A stretch of 64,000 bases of DNA from Arthrobacter gandavensis (GTDB lineage Bacteria; Actinomycetota; Actinomycetes; Actinomycetales; Micrococcaceae). Location: assembly GCF_015355785.1 (NCBI RefSeq), contig NZ_JADKYW010000005.1, positions 1,346,908 through 1,410,907 of the forward strand. Reading direction: 5' to 3'. Position numbers and translations under genes: made by a program. Under the pieces are notes generated by a model, which worked only from the letters and a program-made list of their open reading frames with translations, had not been told where the DNA came from and searched no databases. Of this stretch, positions 1 to 7,728 are shown piece after piece (position 1 is the first letter of the stretch; each line of letters opens with the position of its first letter).

Positions 1-1
1 A

Positions 2-103
2 GCCGTCATGTCCGATGCCTTAGCCTCCGCCCGCCTGCTCGGCATCCCAACCCCAAGACTGGAGCAGGCCTGGAGATATTGGCAGGAAACTGAATCCGCG
101 TGA
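2..103 (+). CDS. C-terminal end of a truncated gene
   Basis: An open frame runs in from the left edge and stops at a TGA at 101-103, giving 33 residues with good actinobacterial codon use. The tail contains an ARLLGIPTPRLE stretch. This resembles the C-terminal helix of ketopantoate reductase-like dehydrogenases, where a G(I/V)PTP motif near the end is common. The catalytic part lies outside the window, so the family is a guess. About 205 bp follow before the next gene, with no clear feature. Confidence 0.35.
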   Translation, partial: AVMSDALASARLLGIPTPRLEQAWRYWQETESA

Positions 104-308
104 AGGCCTCCGGCGCTGGTAGCCTTCGGACACCCGGATAGCCGGTGGACCGCAGCGAATCCCGCAAGTCACCCGCAGGCTGAATGGCAGCCGCGGAACC
201 TGTTCATGGGGATCGATCCCACCCAGGTCACGGGCCGCCGCTTCCGCCCGCGCCCGCATGGTCTGAGGCCGGGCCTCCCTGCCCAACCACGCAGGCGAGG
301 GGATAGGC

Positions 309-911
309 TTGGCTTTTATGGAAGATGCCCAGATCACACCGGGAAACGGTCCTGCCGCTGCCGGAAACCAGCCACTGAGCCCAACGCCGGCCGGTTCGGG
401 TGCAGTCTCCCCGCCGCCCGCTGCCGGTCCGAAGCCCGCTTCGGCCCCGGCGCAGCCCTATGTACCCCCGGTCCCCGGTGCCGCCAACCCGTCCGGTGCC
501 GTTCCCGGCGAAGAGCCCGGCGGCCGGACTTCCATAGCGGAGCAGGCAGTGGCAAAGGTAGCTGCCATCGCCGCGCGGGCAGTTCCCGGCGTGCATACGC
601 TGGGCACCGGCGGCGGACGGACGCTGGGGGCGGTGAGGGACGCCGTCGCCGGTTCCGACAGCAGCGCCACAGCCGGGGTGAACGTCGAGGTCGGTGAGAC
701 CGAGGCTGCCGTGGACATCACCCTGGTGGCCGATTACGGCATCCCGCTGACCAGGCTGGCCGACTCCGTGCGTTCCGCTGTATACGCGGCCGTGGAGGAT
801 TTGGTGGGACTGAACGTCGTGGAGGTCAACGTGTCCGTCGCGGACGTGCATGTTCCGGAGGCACTGGATCCCCGGGCCGTCAAGCGCCAGCCGGCCGCGG
901 GCCAGGACTGA
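309..911 (+). CDS. Asp23/Gls24 family envelope stress response protein
   Basis: The 200-aa product has a Pro/Ala-rich, poorly conserved N-terminal third (about residues 1-75). The Asp23/Gls24 domain follows: an IAEQAVAKVAAIAARAVPGV helix, then a region with NVEVGETEAAVDITLVADYG and a C-terminal VEVNVSVADVHV strand. Family members sit under the membrane and respond to alkaline or cell-envelope stress. It is the first gene of a five-gene run (309-2782) with 1-4 base overlaps. The TTG at 309 is best spaced from GAGGGGA; an ATG at 318 is the alternative. The family call is firm, the physiological role inferred. Confidence 0.85.
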   Translation: MAFMEDAQITPGNGPAAAGNQPLSPTPAGSGAVSPPPAAGPKPASAPAQPYVPPVPGAANPSGAVPGEEPGGRTSIAEQAVAKVAAIAARAVPGVHTLGTGGGRTLGAVRDAVAGSDSSATAGVNVEVGETEAAVDITLVADYGIPLTRLADSVRSAVYAAVEDLVGLNVVEVNVSVADVHVPEALDPRAVKRQPAAGQD

Positions 912-991
912 GCATGCGGGATCTTCCGGGCTTCGACAGACCAATCAATGCGGATCCCTCCCCGCGGGGGACGACGGGTAAGGCAGGAACT

Positions 992-1183
992 ATGAAACCG
1001 ACAGTCGTGGGCATGGCCGTGGGTGCCGTGCTGGCTTTCACCGCTCTTCTCTTCGATTTCTGGGGATTCCTGCTGATGGCACTGTTCATCGCCGTCGGTG
1101 CGTTCCTCGGCCGGGCAGCGGAGGGCAAAGTCGACTTCCGCAGCGTCCGGGACGCGCTCACCGGGCGACGTTCGTCCTCATGA
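992..1183 (+). CDS. Small DUF2273-like membrane protein
   Basis: This 63-aa protein starts at ATG 992, preceded by GGCAGGA; an in-frame ATG at 914 would add 26 unconserved residues. Two hydrophobic segments (about residues 5-20 and 22-38) are followed by a charged tail ending in RRSSS. Small two-helix proteins of this kind (DUF2273) accompany Asp23 genes in actinobacteria and firmicutes and may anchor the Asp23 layer to the membrane. It overlaps the next gene by 4 bases (ATGA), which suggests translational coupling. Confidence 0.7.
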   Translation: MKPTVVGMAVGAVLAFTALLFDFWGFLLMALFIAVGAFLGRAAEGKVDFRSVRDALTGRRSSS

Positions 1184-1575
1184 GCACAGCCGTTGTGCCG
1201 GGGGAAGCCAAACCCCTCCCCGCGCCGCCGCTGGCCGGGCATAACCGGATCAGCACCCAGGCGCTGACCAGCACCGCGCAGGCCGTGGCAGCCGAACACT
1301 TCGGGGTTGCCGCATCGGCCGTCCGCGTCACCTGGAGTGACGACCAGGGGCTGCTCGCACTGTCGCTGGCGCTTCCGGTCACCATGCCGCCGCTGGGAGC
1401 AGTAGCGACGGATCCCGGGCTGGTAGCCCGGACCGGCGGTTCGGTCTGGGACCGTGCCCGCGCGGCTAAGCCGGTGCTGCTGGAGCGCATCACCTACCTC
1501 ACCGGTTCAATCCTCTCCCTCGTTGATATCCGGGTCACCGGCATTCGGGTACAGGAAGGGAGCCGCGTGAGATGA
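1180..1575 (+). CDS. Asp23/Gls24-like paralogue in the envelope stress operon
   Basis: The 131-aa product lacks a signal peptide and membrane segments. Its fold pattern resembles a short, divergent Asp23 domain: an ISTQALTSTAQAVAAEHFGV helix, a VRVTWSDDQGLLALSLALPV strand pair and a terminal DIRVTGIRV strand. It overlaps its neighbours by 4 bases on both sides. Together with the gene at 309 it gives the operon two Asp23-type subunits, as in other actinobacterial Asp23 loci. The assignment rests on context plus weak pattern similarity. Confidence 0.6.
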   Translation: MSTAVVPGEAKPLPAPPLAGHNRISTQALTSTAQAVAAEHFGVAASAVRVTWSDDQGLLALSLALPVTMPPLGAVATDPGLVARTGGSVWDRARAAKPVLLERITYLTGSILSLVDIRVTGIRVQEGSRVR

Positions 1576-2174
1576 GCGACACAACTGCCGCCCCGCCCAC
1601 CGCGGGATCGACCGCACGGATCGTTCGGCGGGAAACCCATGCCGCACGAACCGTTCCTGCGGTGATTGCCGCTGTCCTGGGCATCCTGTTCTGCCTGTAC
1701 GTCCTGCTCGAAGCAGTACTGCAGTCCCTGGGGCAGGACGAATGGCTGATCGATCCGCCAACTTTCGCGCACTGGCTCGCGGGCCTGCCGCGCGACGCCG
1801 ATCCCCTGATGCTCGGGCTGGCCGGCGCCCTGATCTTTCTCGCCGGACTCTGGTTTTTCCTCATGGCAGTGCTGCCCGGCCGCCGCGCCCGCTACGCCCT
1901 GCCCAACCCGCGTGCCGCCGTCGTCGTGGATGCCGAAGTCCTCGCCTCCTCGCTAGCCCGCCGCGCCCGGCTGACCGCGGGGGTCACCTCCGAGCAGGTC
2001 CTCGTGACGGTCGGCCGGACACGCGTTGAGGTGCGGGTACGTCCCACCTCCGGCATCCCGGTCGATCCGGAGGCGCTCCGCGCAGCGGTGGAGGATGAGC
2101 TGGCGCTCACCGGTCTCCAGCCGCTGCCGGCGGTCAGCGTACTCGTTTCAACCGTGGGGGCGATCGGACAGTGA
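1572..2174 (+). CDS. DUF6286-type membrane protein of Asp23 operon
   Basis: The 200-aa product has an N-terminal cytoplasmic stretch rich in Arg/Thr and a first transmembrane helix at about residues 35-52. An extracytoplasmic loop follows, then a second helix at about 77-98. The C-terminal soluble domain contains VVVDAEVLASSLARRARL and alternating strands ending LPAVSVLVSTVGAIGQ. This two-helix-plus-soluble-domain plan matches the DUF6286 proteins found in actinobacterial Asp23 operons. The function is unknown; a scaffold role at the membrane is inferred. Confidence 0.65.
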   Translation: MSDTTAAPPTAGSTARIVRRETHAARTVPAVIAAVLGILFCLYVLLEAVLQSLGQDEWLIDPPTFAHWLAGLPRDADPLMLGLAGALIFLAGLWFFLMAVLPGRRARYALPNPRAAVVVDAEVLASSLARRARLTAGVTSEQVLVTVGRTRVEVRVRPTSGIPVDPEALRAAVEDELALTGLQPLPAVSVLVSTVGAIGQ

Positions 2175-2782
2175 ACCGCACACCGCGTTCCGTCAACCGG
2201 ATCCTCCTGGGCATCGGCGGCCTGCTGCTGCTGGTCCTGGGCGGAGGCCTGCTGCTGCTCAGCGTCGACCCTGCCGCCGCGCGCTGGTGGCAGGACACCG
2301 CCCCGGCGATTCTGGCCGACGGTGGACGCCTGCTCCGCGACACGGCTATTCCGGGACAGCGCCAAAGCTGGCTCTGGCCCGCCCTGGCCCTGGCCATGGT
2401 TGTCTGCGCTGTCCTGCTCGTGCTCTGGATCGCCGCGCAGGGCCGCGGGCGGGCGGACACCCTGGTTGCCGAATACGAAGACGACGGCGCACCCGGCCGG
2501 ATTGCCATCAGCGGCCTGGTGCCCGAGCAGGCACTGCGCGAGGCCCTGCTGAAAGACCCGGACGTGACCTCGGTGGGAGTCAGTACCTGGGCCCTGGCGG
2601 ACGGCAACGGGCTGCGGGTGCGGATTGTGCCCCGGCAGGGAGCCGCGCCGCATCTCGTGGCGGCAGACGCAACGAACCTGGTTGAGGCCCTTGACGCCGC
2701 GCTGGGCCGTAGCTCAACGGTGCTGATCAGCCTGGAGGCCGGCCGGCGGTACCGGCTGGGCCGGGAGGAACGGGTCCGCTGA
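2171..2782 (+). CDS. AmaP-like membrane protein, last gene of Asp23 operon
   Basis: The 203-aa product starts with a GTG that overlaps the preceding stop codon. It has one hydrophobic helix near residues 11-31, a short extracytoplasmic loop, a second helix at about 72-93, then a soluble domain (about 100-203). The domain contains ISGLVPEQALREALLKDPDV and a final LISLEAGRRYRLGREERVR. This arrangement resembles AmaP, the membrane anchor of Asp23 in staphylococci, and position in the operon supports the comparison. Sequence identity to AmaP is not evident to me. Confidence 0.6.
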   Translation: MNRTPRSVNRILLGIGGLLLLVLGGGLLLLSVDPAAARWWQDTAPAILADGGRLLRDTAIPGQRQSWLWPALALAMVVCAVLLVLWIAAQGRGRADTLVAEYEDDGAPGRIAISGLVPEQALREALLKDPDVTSVGVSTWALADGNGLRVRIVPRQGAAPHLVAADATNLVEALDAALGRSSTVLISLEAGRRYRLGREERVR

Positions 2783-2842
2783 CCCGTTCCCGGGCGGAGG
2801 TGCGGGATTGCTGCTGCTCAGGAGGCCCGGGGGCGTTCCTGC

Positions 2843-3697
2843 TCAGGAAGCGCGGGCGAGCTGCCGGATAGGAATCCAGCGTCCGGCCAGCCGCCGGTAC
2901 GCCGCGGCAGCGCCCGTCATATCGCCGTCGGCCAGCGATTCGATGCCCAGCCGCACGTCGGACGGGGAGTCATCCGGGTAGACCAGGTCCGCCACGGGGC
3001 CGTAGTCCAGCTCCAGTACCGCGGAGGGGGAGAAGGCCTCCATCCATGCCACGAGGTCGGTGAGCTCGTCCAGCAGATCCAGTTCCGGTGCGGCCAGGGC
3101 CAGGGCCGCCGCGGCATGCCGGGCACGCTCAATGCACTGCTGGACCGGCGCTGAGAGGCGGACCGTAAGTACCCGGCCGTCCTCCTCGATGACCTCGGTC
3201 TGGTCATCCTCGTGCATGAGCACGAACCACCCGAACGGCACACCCCAGGTGGCTGAGCGGGTATGCAGCTTGGCCAGGGAATCCGCGAAGGAATCCGGGT
3301 CGATCCGCGCGGCGTGCGCCTCCCGGGCAACCTCGGGCAGCAGTACGTCGACGAGCGGCCCATGGACCGTTTCGCCCAGGGACTCCGCCGCCAGCGATGT
3401 CCGGACGGCAAGCTGGTTGGGGCAGTAAAGGCGCGTTGTGGTGCCGTCCGGTCCGGGATGGTGAAGCACCCGGACCAGATCCGTCGAATTGTGCGGGAAC
3501 GGATCAGAGACAGCACGCACCAGCCGACGGACGGCGTCGCTTCGTTCCAGCACTTCCGTCTCATGGCGGGCACGGGAGCGCTGGTTCAGGATGCGCAGCT
3601 GCTGCTCGTCGTCGAAGGCGTCCAGCGGCTCGTAGACGCGAAGGTAGGACACGTACGGGAACGTACGCCACACGGTCGCTTCCGGTGTCCCGGCCAC
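2843..3697 (-). CDS. Conserved actinobacterial protein, DUF8083-like
   Basis: The 284-aa protein starts with GTG at 3697, two bases after the stop of the exonuclease III gene, so the two are probably co-transcribed. It has no signal peptide or membrane span. Its N-terminus (VWRTFPYVSYLRVYEPLDAF) and the central WGVPFGWFVLMHEDD stretch are typical of an uncharacterised family common in Arthrobacter, Streptomyces and relatives. The C-terminal half is acidic and helical. No catalytic motif is visible, and I assign no function. Confidence 0.7.
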   Translation of the reverse strand: MAGTPEATVWRTFPYVSYLRVYEPLDAFDDEQQLRILNQRSRARHETEVLERSDAVRRLVRAVSDPFPHNSTDLVRVLHHPGPDGTTTRLYCPNQLAVRTSLAAESLGETVHGPLVDVLLPEVAREAHAARIDPDSFADSLAKLHTRSATWGVPFGWFVLMHEDDQTEVIEEDGRVLTVRLSAPVQQCIERARHAAAALALAAPELDLLDELTDLVAWMEAFSPSAVLELDYGPVADLVYPDDSPSDVRLGIESLADGDMTGAAAAYRRLAGRWIPIRQLARAS

Positions 3698-3699
3698 GC

Positions 3700-4503
3700 C
3701 TAGTCCAGTTCCACGATCACGGGCGCATGGTCCGAGGCGCCCTTGCCCTTGCGTTCCTCCCGGTCGATGCCGGCACCGGTTACCCGGGCGGCCAGGGCGG
3801 GGGAGCCCAGGGCGAAGTCGATCCGCATTCCCTGCTTCTTCGGGAAGCGCAGCTGCGTGTAATCCCAGTACGTGTAGACCCCGGGGCCCTCCGTGTACTG
3901 GCGGGACAGGTCCTGGAAACCGGATTCAAGGAACGCCTGGAAGGCCGCGCGCTCCGGCTCGGTGATGTGCGTGGCGTTCTGGGCACGGAACCAGTCGATG
4001 TCCCAGACGTCTTCGTCCCGCGGGGCAATGTTCCAGTCACCCATCAGCGCCAGGTTCAGCTTCGGATCCGCCTCGACCCAGGACGCGGCCTGGTCACGCA
4101 GCACCTTCAGCCACTCCAGCTTGTACGGCATGTGCGGATCATCCACGGCACGGCCGTTGGGAACGTACAGGCTCCAGATCCGCACACCGCCGCAGGTGGC
4201 GCCGATGGCACGGGCCTCGGCTGCAGTGGTCTCCTCGGTCTTGCCGAAGTGCGGCTGGCCCGGGAAGGTGCGCTCGACGTCGTCGAGCCCCACGCGGGAG
4301 GCGATGGCGACCCCGTTCCACTGGCTCAGCCCAAAGTGCGCCACCTCGTAGCCGTTGGACTCGAACATGTCCCAGGGGAAGTTGTCATCCTTGGCCTTGG
4401 TCTCCTGGATCGCCAGGACATCGACGTCGGAGCGCTGCAGCCAGGCCTCAACGCGGTCGGCACGGGCACGGATGGAGTTCACATTCCAGGTAGCAATCTT
4501 CAC
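3700..4503 (-). CDS. xth: Exodeoxyribonuclease III
   Basis: This apurinic/apyrimidinic endonuclease and 3'-5' exonuclease acts in base-excision repair. From the GTG at 4503 the protein starts VKIATWNVNSIRAR, the canonical opening of the ExoIII/EEP fold. Other landmarks are LAIQETK (metal-binding Glu), YVPNG, LMGDWNIAP (Asn/Asp of the active site), RIDFALGS and the final SDHAPVIVELD with the catalytic Asp-His pair. The length of 267 aa is normal. An upstream in-frame ATG at 4530 would add nine unconserved residues. Confidence 0.95.
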   Translation of the reverse strand: MKIATWNVNSIRARADRVEAWLQRSDVDVLAIQETKAKDDNFPWDMFESNGYEVAHFGLSQWNGVAIASRVGLDDVERTFPGQPHFGKTEETTAAEARAIGATCGGVRIWSLYVPNGRAVDDPHMPYKLEWLKVLRDQAASWVEADPKLNLALMGDWNIAPRDEDVWDIDWFRAQNATHITEPERAAFQAFLESGFQDLSRQYTEGPGVYTYWDYTQLRFPKKQGMRIDFALGSPALAARVTGAGIDREERKGKGASDHAPVIVELD

Positions 4504-4594
4504 CCCTGCTACGTTACCCAATCCGCGCAAGCGGGGCCTACGTTCGTTGGTGCTGGCTTTTGTGCGTGGGGCCGCGGGGGGCGGGGTGCCGTCG

Positions 4595-4674
4595 GGCGGG
4601 CCGGAACGGCGGCAACGAAACTCCTTCGTTCGCAGAGCTCACTGCGGAGTATTAAAGCCGCCTAACCCGGCCCG
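4595..4674 (+). repeat. Dispersed 80-bp intergenic repeat, copy 1
   Basis: This stretch is nearly identical to the reverse complement of 7596-7675. The shared core includes GGAACGGCGGCAACGAAACT, CCTTCG, GGAGTATTAAAGCCGCCTAA and CCCGGCCCG. Differences are confined to about six positions in the middle (around TTCGCAGAGCTCACTGCG). The two copies point towards each other and bracket the IclR/CoA-transferase block. The repeat lies about 90 bp upstream of xth. Confidence 0.85.
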
Positions 4675-4996
4675 CCAGGCTGGCTCTGTGCGCGGGCGGC
4701 ACCCACCGGGGCACTCCGGCGAACCCCGCTGGGTGATTGCGCACGGGTGGACCCAGCGCGCTTCGGTCACCCCCGCAGGGTGGTGGGTTTGCGTGAAACG
4801 AGAATCGAATCGCTCCGGTTTGGGACAATTCGTGCAGTTTGGAACTTTCCGGCCGCGGCGGAGCGGAGCGATCTCCCAAACTGGCCGGAACGTCACAAAG
4901 TGGAGCGAAAAGTAGCTCCAGGCTGGCTCCACGACGTGTCTCGACAGGGAGGCCCGGCCCCACCTTGGGGGAAGAGACGGCCGCATTCCTTGGCAT
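4675..4996. other. Intergenic region rich in competing inverted repeats
   Basis: No gene is credible in this stretch. A hairpin is formed by GCTGGGT (4728-4734) and ACCCAGC (4751-4757). GTTTGGGA (4818-4825) and CAGTTTGG (4835-4842) can each pair with overlapping parts of 4874-4883. TTCCGGC (4847-4853) can pair with GCCGGAA (4884-4890), which crosses the second of these pairings. TGGAGC (4901-4906) can pair with GCTCCA (4915-4920) or with 4926-4931. It could be a leader of xth or a 3' region of the IclR gene. Confidence 0.5.
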
Positions 4997-5776
4997 CTAG
5001 CGGGACAGGGAGGGGCGGAGTTTCCGGGAGAGTTCGTGGGCGTGGTGCAGCAGCAGACGGCCAAGTTCCGGGCGGCGCTCGTCAGTGAAGCGGGGAGCAA
5101 TGCCCGTGAGGCTCAACGCCCAGGCCGGCTGCCCGGAAGGATCGAAGACCGCCGCGCCCATACCCCAGCTGCCGTTGACGATGAGTCCCGGGTTGACCGC
5201 GTATCCCAGGGCGCGGGTGTCGCGGATCCTGGTCCTGATCTCGTCCGAACCGTGACCGTCCCCATGGCCGGCAGTCAGGTCAGTGCTCCCGAGGTAGTTC
5301 TCGACAGTTTGTTCGGGCAAGAAGGCGAGGATGGCCAGCCCCGCGGAGGCAACCCCGAGCGGAAACCGTCTGCCTTCGTGCAGGACGAACGAGCGGATGG
5401 GGAACGCGCCGTCTTCCCGAAGCAGGCAGACCGTCTCATTCCCGCGGCGAACCGAGAAGAAGGCGCTCTCACCGGTGGCTTCGGCGAGGGCCCGGACATG
5501 TTCCCGGGCGAGGGAGGAAATGTCATAGCGTTCGGCGGCCACGGATCCCATGAGGTACAGCTCCGGACCCAGCAGCCAGCGCCCTGAGCGCCCGTCGTGG
5601 TCCAGGAACCCCTCTGCGGCCAGCGAAGCAAGCAGGCGGTGGGCGGTGGGGCGCGGCAGGGACACCGCGCGGGCGACGTCGCTCGTGGCTATTCCATGCG
5701 GCATCGCGGCGCTGACGGTTCGGAGCACTCCGGCGAGCCGATGGACCACCTGCGCACCCTGCACTCCCTCACCCAT
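4997..5776 (-). CDS. IclR family transcriptional regulator
   Basis: The product is about 259 aa from the ATG at 5776 (an ATG at 5812 would add 12 residues). The N-terminal winged helix (GAQVVHRLAGVLRTVS, GIATSDVARAVSLPRPTAHRLLASL) is followed by the IclR effector domain, with YLMGSVAAERYDISSLAREH and LGYAVNPGLIVNGSWGMGA. The usual IclR length is about 250 aa. It is divergent from the CoA-transferase genes and most likely controls them, as PcaR-type IclR proteins control pcaIJ. Repeated 13-bp sites at 5777 and 5889 are candidate operators. Confidence 0.88.
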   Translation of the reverse strand: MGEGVQGAQVVHRLAGVLRTVSAAMPHGIATSDVARAVSLPRPTAHRLLASLAAEGFLDHDGRSGRWLLGPELYLMGSVAAERYDISSLAREHVRALAEATGESAFFSVRRGNETVCLLREDGAFPIRSFVLHEGRRFPLGVASAGLAILAFLPEQTVENYLGSTDLTAGHGDGHGSDEIRTRIRDTRALGYAVNPGLIVNGSWGMGAAVFDPSGQPAWALSLTGIAPRFTDERRPELGRLLLHHAHELSRKLRPSLSR

Positions 5777-5789
5777 GTCCACATTATGA
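5777..5789. promoter_or_regulatory. Candidate IclR operator, site 1
   Basis: GTCCACATTATGA is an imperfect dyad (TCCA-N5-TGAA, continuing one base beyond the repeat). It is repeated exactly at 5889-5901, 112 bp away in the same orientation. This copy abuts the start codon of the IclR gene, which would suit autoregulation. The match is seen directly; the identity of the regulator is inferred from context. Confidence 0.5.
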
Positions 5790-5888
5790 ACAGCAAAAGG
5801 CGATCTGGCCATCAGCCGAACGCTTTGGCCGGTTCCGTTGACCGGGCCAAAGCCCGCTGTCTAGCCTCAGGGTCCAGACATGAGGGAC

Positions 5889-5901
5889 GTCCACATTATG
5901 A
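5889..5901. promoter_or_regulatory. Candidate IclR operator, site 2
   Basis: This is the second exact copy of GTCCACATTATGA. It lies directly upstream of the CoA-transferase subunit A ribosome binding site (GAGGAG at 5905-5910). A regulator bound here could affect transcription start or early elongation of the transferase operon. Confidence 0.5.
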
Positions 5902-5917
5902 GCCGAGGAGCATGCAC

Positions 5918-6625
5918 GTGGCGGGAAAGATTCTAGGCAGTGCAGGGGAGGCGCTGGCCGGCGTGGTCCGGGACGGCATGACCATCGCCGTCGGCGGTTT
6001 TGGCCTGAGCGGCATTCCGGTCAACCTGATCAACGCCCTGCGTGAGAGCGGAGCCCGCTCACTGACAATCGTCTCCAACAACATGGGCGTGGACGGCAAG
6101 GGCCTGGGCGTGCTGCTGGAGAACAGGCAGGTCTCCAGGGTGCTTGGTTCCTACGTCGGTGAGAACAAGCTGTTCGCCGAACAGTATTTGTCCGGGGACC
6201 TTGAGGTGGAGTTCGTGCCACAGGGCACGCTGGCGGAACGGCTTCGGGCCGGCGGTGCGGGCATCCCGGCCTTCTACACGCCTACCGGCGTGGGTACTCC
6301 AGTGGCGGAAGGTAAGCCGGAAGCGGTCTTCGACGGGCGGCGGGCCATCCTGGAACGCGGAATCGTGGCGGACCTCGCCCTGGTCCGGGCGCATGTGGCC
6401 GACGCCGAAGGTAATCTCCGGTACCGGATGACGGCGCAGAACTTCAATCCGCTCGTGGCGGCCGCGGGGCAGATGACCATTGCCGAAGCTGAGCACATTT
6501 CTCCGGATTTCCTGGAGCCGGACAGGATCCATACGCCGGGAATCTTCGTCCAGCGGGTCGTGCCTGCGGAGAAGACTGAAAAGCACATCGAGCAGCGGAC
6601 CGTCCGGGTCCGCGCGGAGGCCTAA
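5918..6625 (+). CDS. 3-oxoacid/3-oxoadipate CoA-transferase subunit A
   Basis: The product transfers CoA from succinyl-CoA to a 3-oxoacid, together with the next gene's product. It shows the class I CoA-transferase alpha features: [18 protein letters not shown] (the GGFG CoA-binding loop), [12 protein letters not shown], and [27 protein letters not shown]. It is about 235 aa. GTG at 5918 lies seven bases after GAGGAG; ATG at 5912 would be too close. Divergence from an IclR gene hints at 3-oxoadipate (PcaI) or acetoacetate (ScoA) as substrate, which sequence alone does not settle. Confidence 0.88.
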   Translation: MAGKILGSAGEALAGVVRDGMTIAVGGFGLSGIPVNLINALRESGARSLTIVSNNMGVDGKGLGVLLENRQVSRVLGSYVGENKLFAEQYLSGDLEVEFVPQGTLAERLRAGGAGIPAFYTPTGVGTPVAEGKPEAVFDGRRAILERGIVADLALVRAHVADAEGNLRYRMTAQNFNPLVAAAGQMTIAEAEHISPDFLEPDRIHTPGIFVQRVVPAEKTEKHIEQRTVRVRAEA

Positions 6626-6629
6626 GACT

Positions 6630-7310
6630 ATGTGGACACGGGATGAAATGGCGGCGCTCGCAGCCGAAGAACTTGAGGACGGCCAGTACGTCAACCTGGG
6701 AATCGGCATTCCCACACTGGTGGCGAACCACCTGCCGCCGGGAGTGAATGTCTTCCTGCAGAGCGAGAACGGGCTGCTGGGCATGGGGCCGTTTCCCTAT
6801 GAGGGCGAGGAAGACGCCGACCTCATCAACGCGGGCAAGCAGACAGTGACGGTTCTTCCCGGGGGCAGCTTCTTCGACTCGGCCACGTCTTTCGGAATGA
6901 TCCGCGGCGGCCACGTGCAGACGGCGATCCTTGGCGCGCTGCAGGTTTCTGCCTCCGGTGACCTGGCGAACTGGACGATTCCGGGCAAGCTGGTCAAGGG
7001 CATGGGCGGCGCCATGGACCTGGTGGCCGGTACCCCGCGCGTTCTTGTGGTTACGGACCACCTCGCGAAGGACGGCAGCCCGAAGATCGTCCAGGAGTGC
7101 GACCTGCCCCTTACCGGCGTCGGCGTCGTGGACCGCATCATCACCGACCGCGCAGTGTTCGACGTCGACGAGGGCACCCTAATTCTCCGCCGCATGGCTC
7201 CGGACCAGGACGTTGAGTCCCTGCAATCCACCACCGGCGCCAAGTTCACCGTGGCCCTGGATTCCGTTCCCGCCGCCTTACCCGCCCGCCTTCCCATGCA
7301 CCGTGACTAA
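6630..7310 (+). CDS. 3-oxoacid/3-oxoadipate CoA-transferase subunit B
   Basis: This 226-aa beta subunit starts at ATG 6630, four bases after the alpha stop codon. The catalytic glutamate that forms the glutamyl-CoA thioester is in SENGLLGMG (about residues 50-58), after [29 protein letters not shown] and GAMDLVAG are typical of the beta subunit. Both subunits are intact. No thiolase gene (pcaF or atoB) follows, so the pathway must be completed elsewhere on the chromosome. The stop codon overlaps a possible ATG (TAATG). Confidence 0.9.
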   Translation: MWTRDEMAALAAEELEDGQYVNLGIGIPTLVANHLPPGVNVFLQSENGLLGMGPFPYEGEEDADLINAGKQTVTVLPGGSFFDSATSFGMIRGGHVQTAILGALQVSASGDLANWTIPGKLVKGMGGAMDLVAGTPRVLVVTDHLAKDGSPKIVQECDLPLTGVGVVDRIITDRAVFDVDEGTLILRRMAPDQDVESLQSTTGAKFTVALDSVPAALPARLPMHRD

Positions 7311-7618
7311 TGTTCACTCCTGAGGTCCCACCAGCGCACAGGAGCGACGACGCGTGGGAATCCCCGCTCCGGCACGGCCTCAACTGGCACAGCAGCCACA
7401 ACGGGTGGGAAACCCCGTTGCGGCGAGTCACACGAGTGCGCAGGAGCAACGACGCGTGGGAATCCCCGCTCCGGCAGGGTCCCACCCGGCACAGGAGTAA
7501 CAACGGGTGGGAAACCCGGCCCGGGCCGGGCCGGACGGGGCTACACGGCTCGCCCGTCACCTGCCCTCTCGAGCGCACGTCGCCAGGGGCCCGGACGGGC
7601 CGGGTTAGGCGGCTTTAA
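7310..7618 (+). CDS. Possible small repeat protein coupled to CoA-transferase
   Basis: An open frame of 102 codons starts inside the stop codon of the subunit B gene (TAATG), a typical translational-coupling junction. Residues 9-76 consist of four 17-aa units: two carry the pattern RS-x-D-AWESPLR and two carry NGWET-x-x-R. The frame ends inside the 80-bp dispersed repeat, and its last third is GC-rich low-complexity sequence. The repeat period is a multiple of three, so the frame stays open through all units. It may instead be a non-coding repeat array; I would not insist on a gene. Confidence 0.3.
   Translation: MFTPEVPPAHRSDDAWESPLRHGLNWHSSHNGWETPLRRVTRVRRSNDAWESPLRQGPTRHRSNNGWETRPGPGRTGLHGSPVTCPLERTSPGARTGRVRRL
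7334..7537 (+). repeat. Four 51-bp tandem repeats in a 102-bp higher-order repeat
   Basis: Units begin at about 7334, 7385, 7436 and 7487. Odd units share GACGCGTGGGAATCCCCGCT, and even units share AACGGGTGGGAAACCC. The identical cores recur exactly 102 bp apart (7351 and 7453; 7402 and 7504). The alternating A-B-A-B pattern indicates duplication of a two-unit block after the A and B units had diverged. The last unit decays after about 7519 into GC-rich sequence. Confidence 0.85.
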
Positions 7619-7675
7619 TACTCCAAAGCGAGCCCTGCGAGCGAAGGAGTTTCGTTGCCGCCGTTCCGGCCCGCC
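7596..7675 (-). repeat. Dispersed 80-bp intergenic repeat, copy 2
   Basis: This is the inverted partner of 4595-4674. The arms ACTCC and GGAGT flank the variable middle and could form a short stem. It lies between the tandem repeats and the 8-mer microsatellite, in the spacer shared by the convergent CoA-transferase and nadE genes. Confidence 0.85.
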
Positions 7676-7728
7676 GGCCCGCCGGCCCGCCGGCCCGCCG
7701 GCCCGCCCGGCCCGCCGGCCCGCCCGGG
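7666..7728 (+). repeat. GC-only octamer microsatellite
   Basis: About seven tandem copies of an 8-bp unit (CGGCCCGC, one copy with an extra C) fill this stretch. Further low-complexity CCGGTCTCC-type sequence continues to about 7800. Nothing in 7676-7812 looks like a gene. Such tracts are prone to slippage and to assembly error. Confidence 0.8.

Noticed and set aside
7334..7537. CRISPR array
   Set aside because: The repeats are contiguous 51-bp units without unique spacers, and no cas gene is present.
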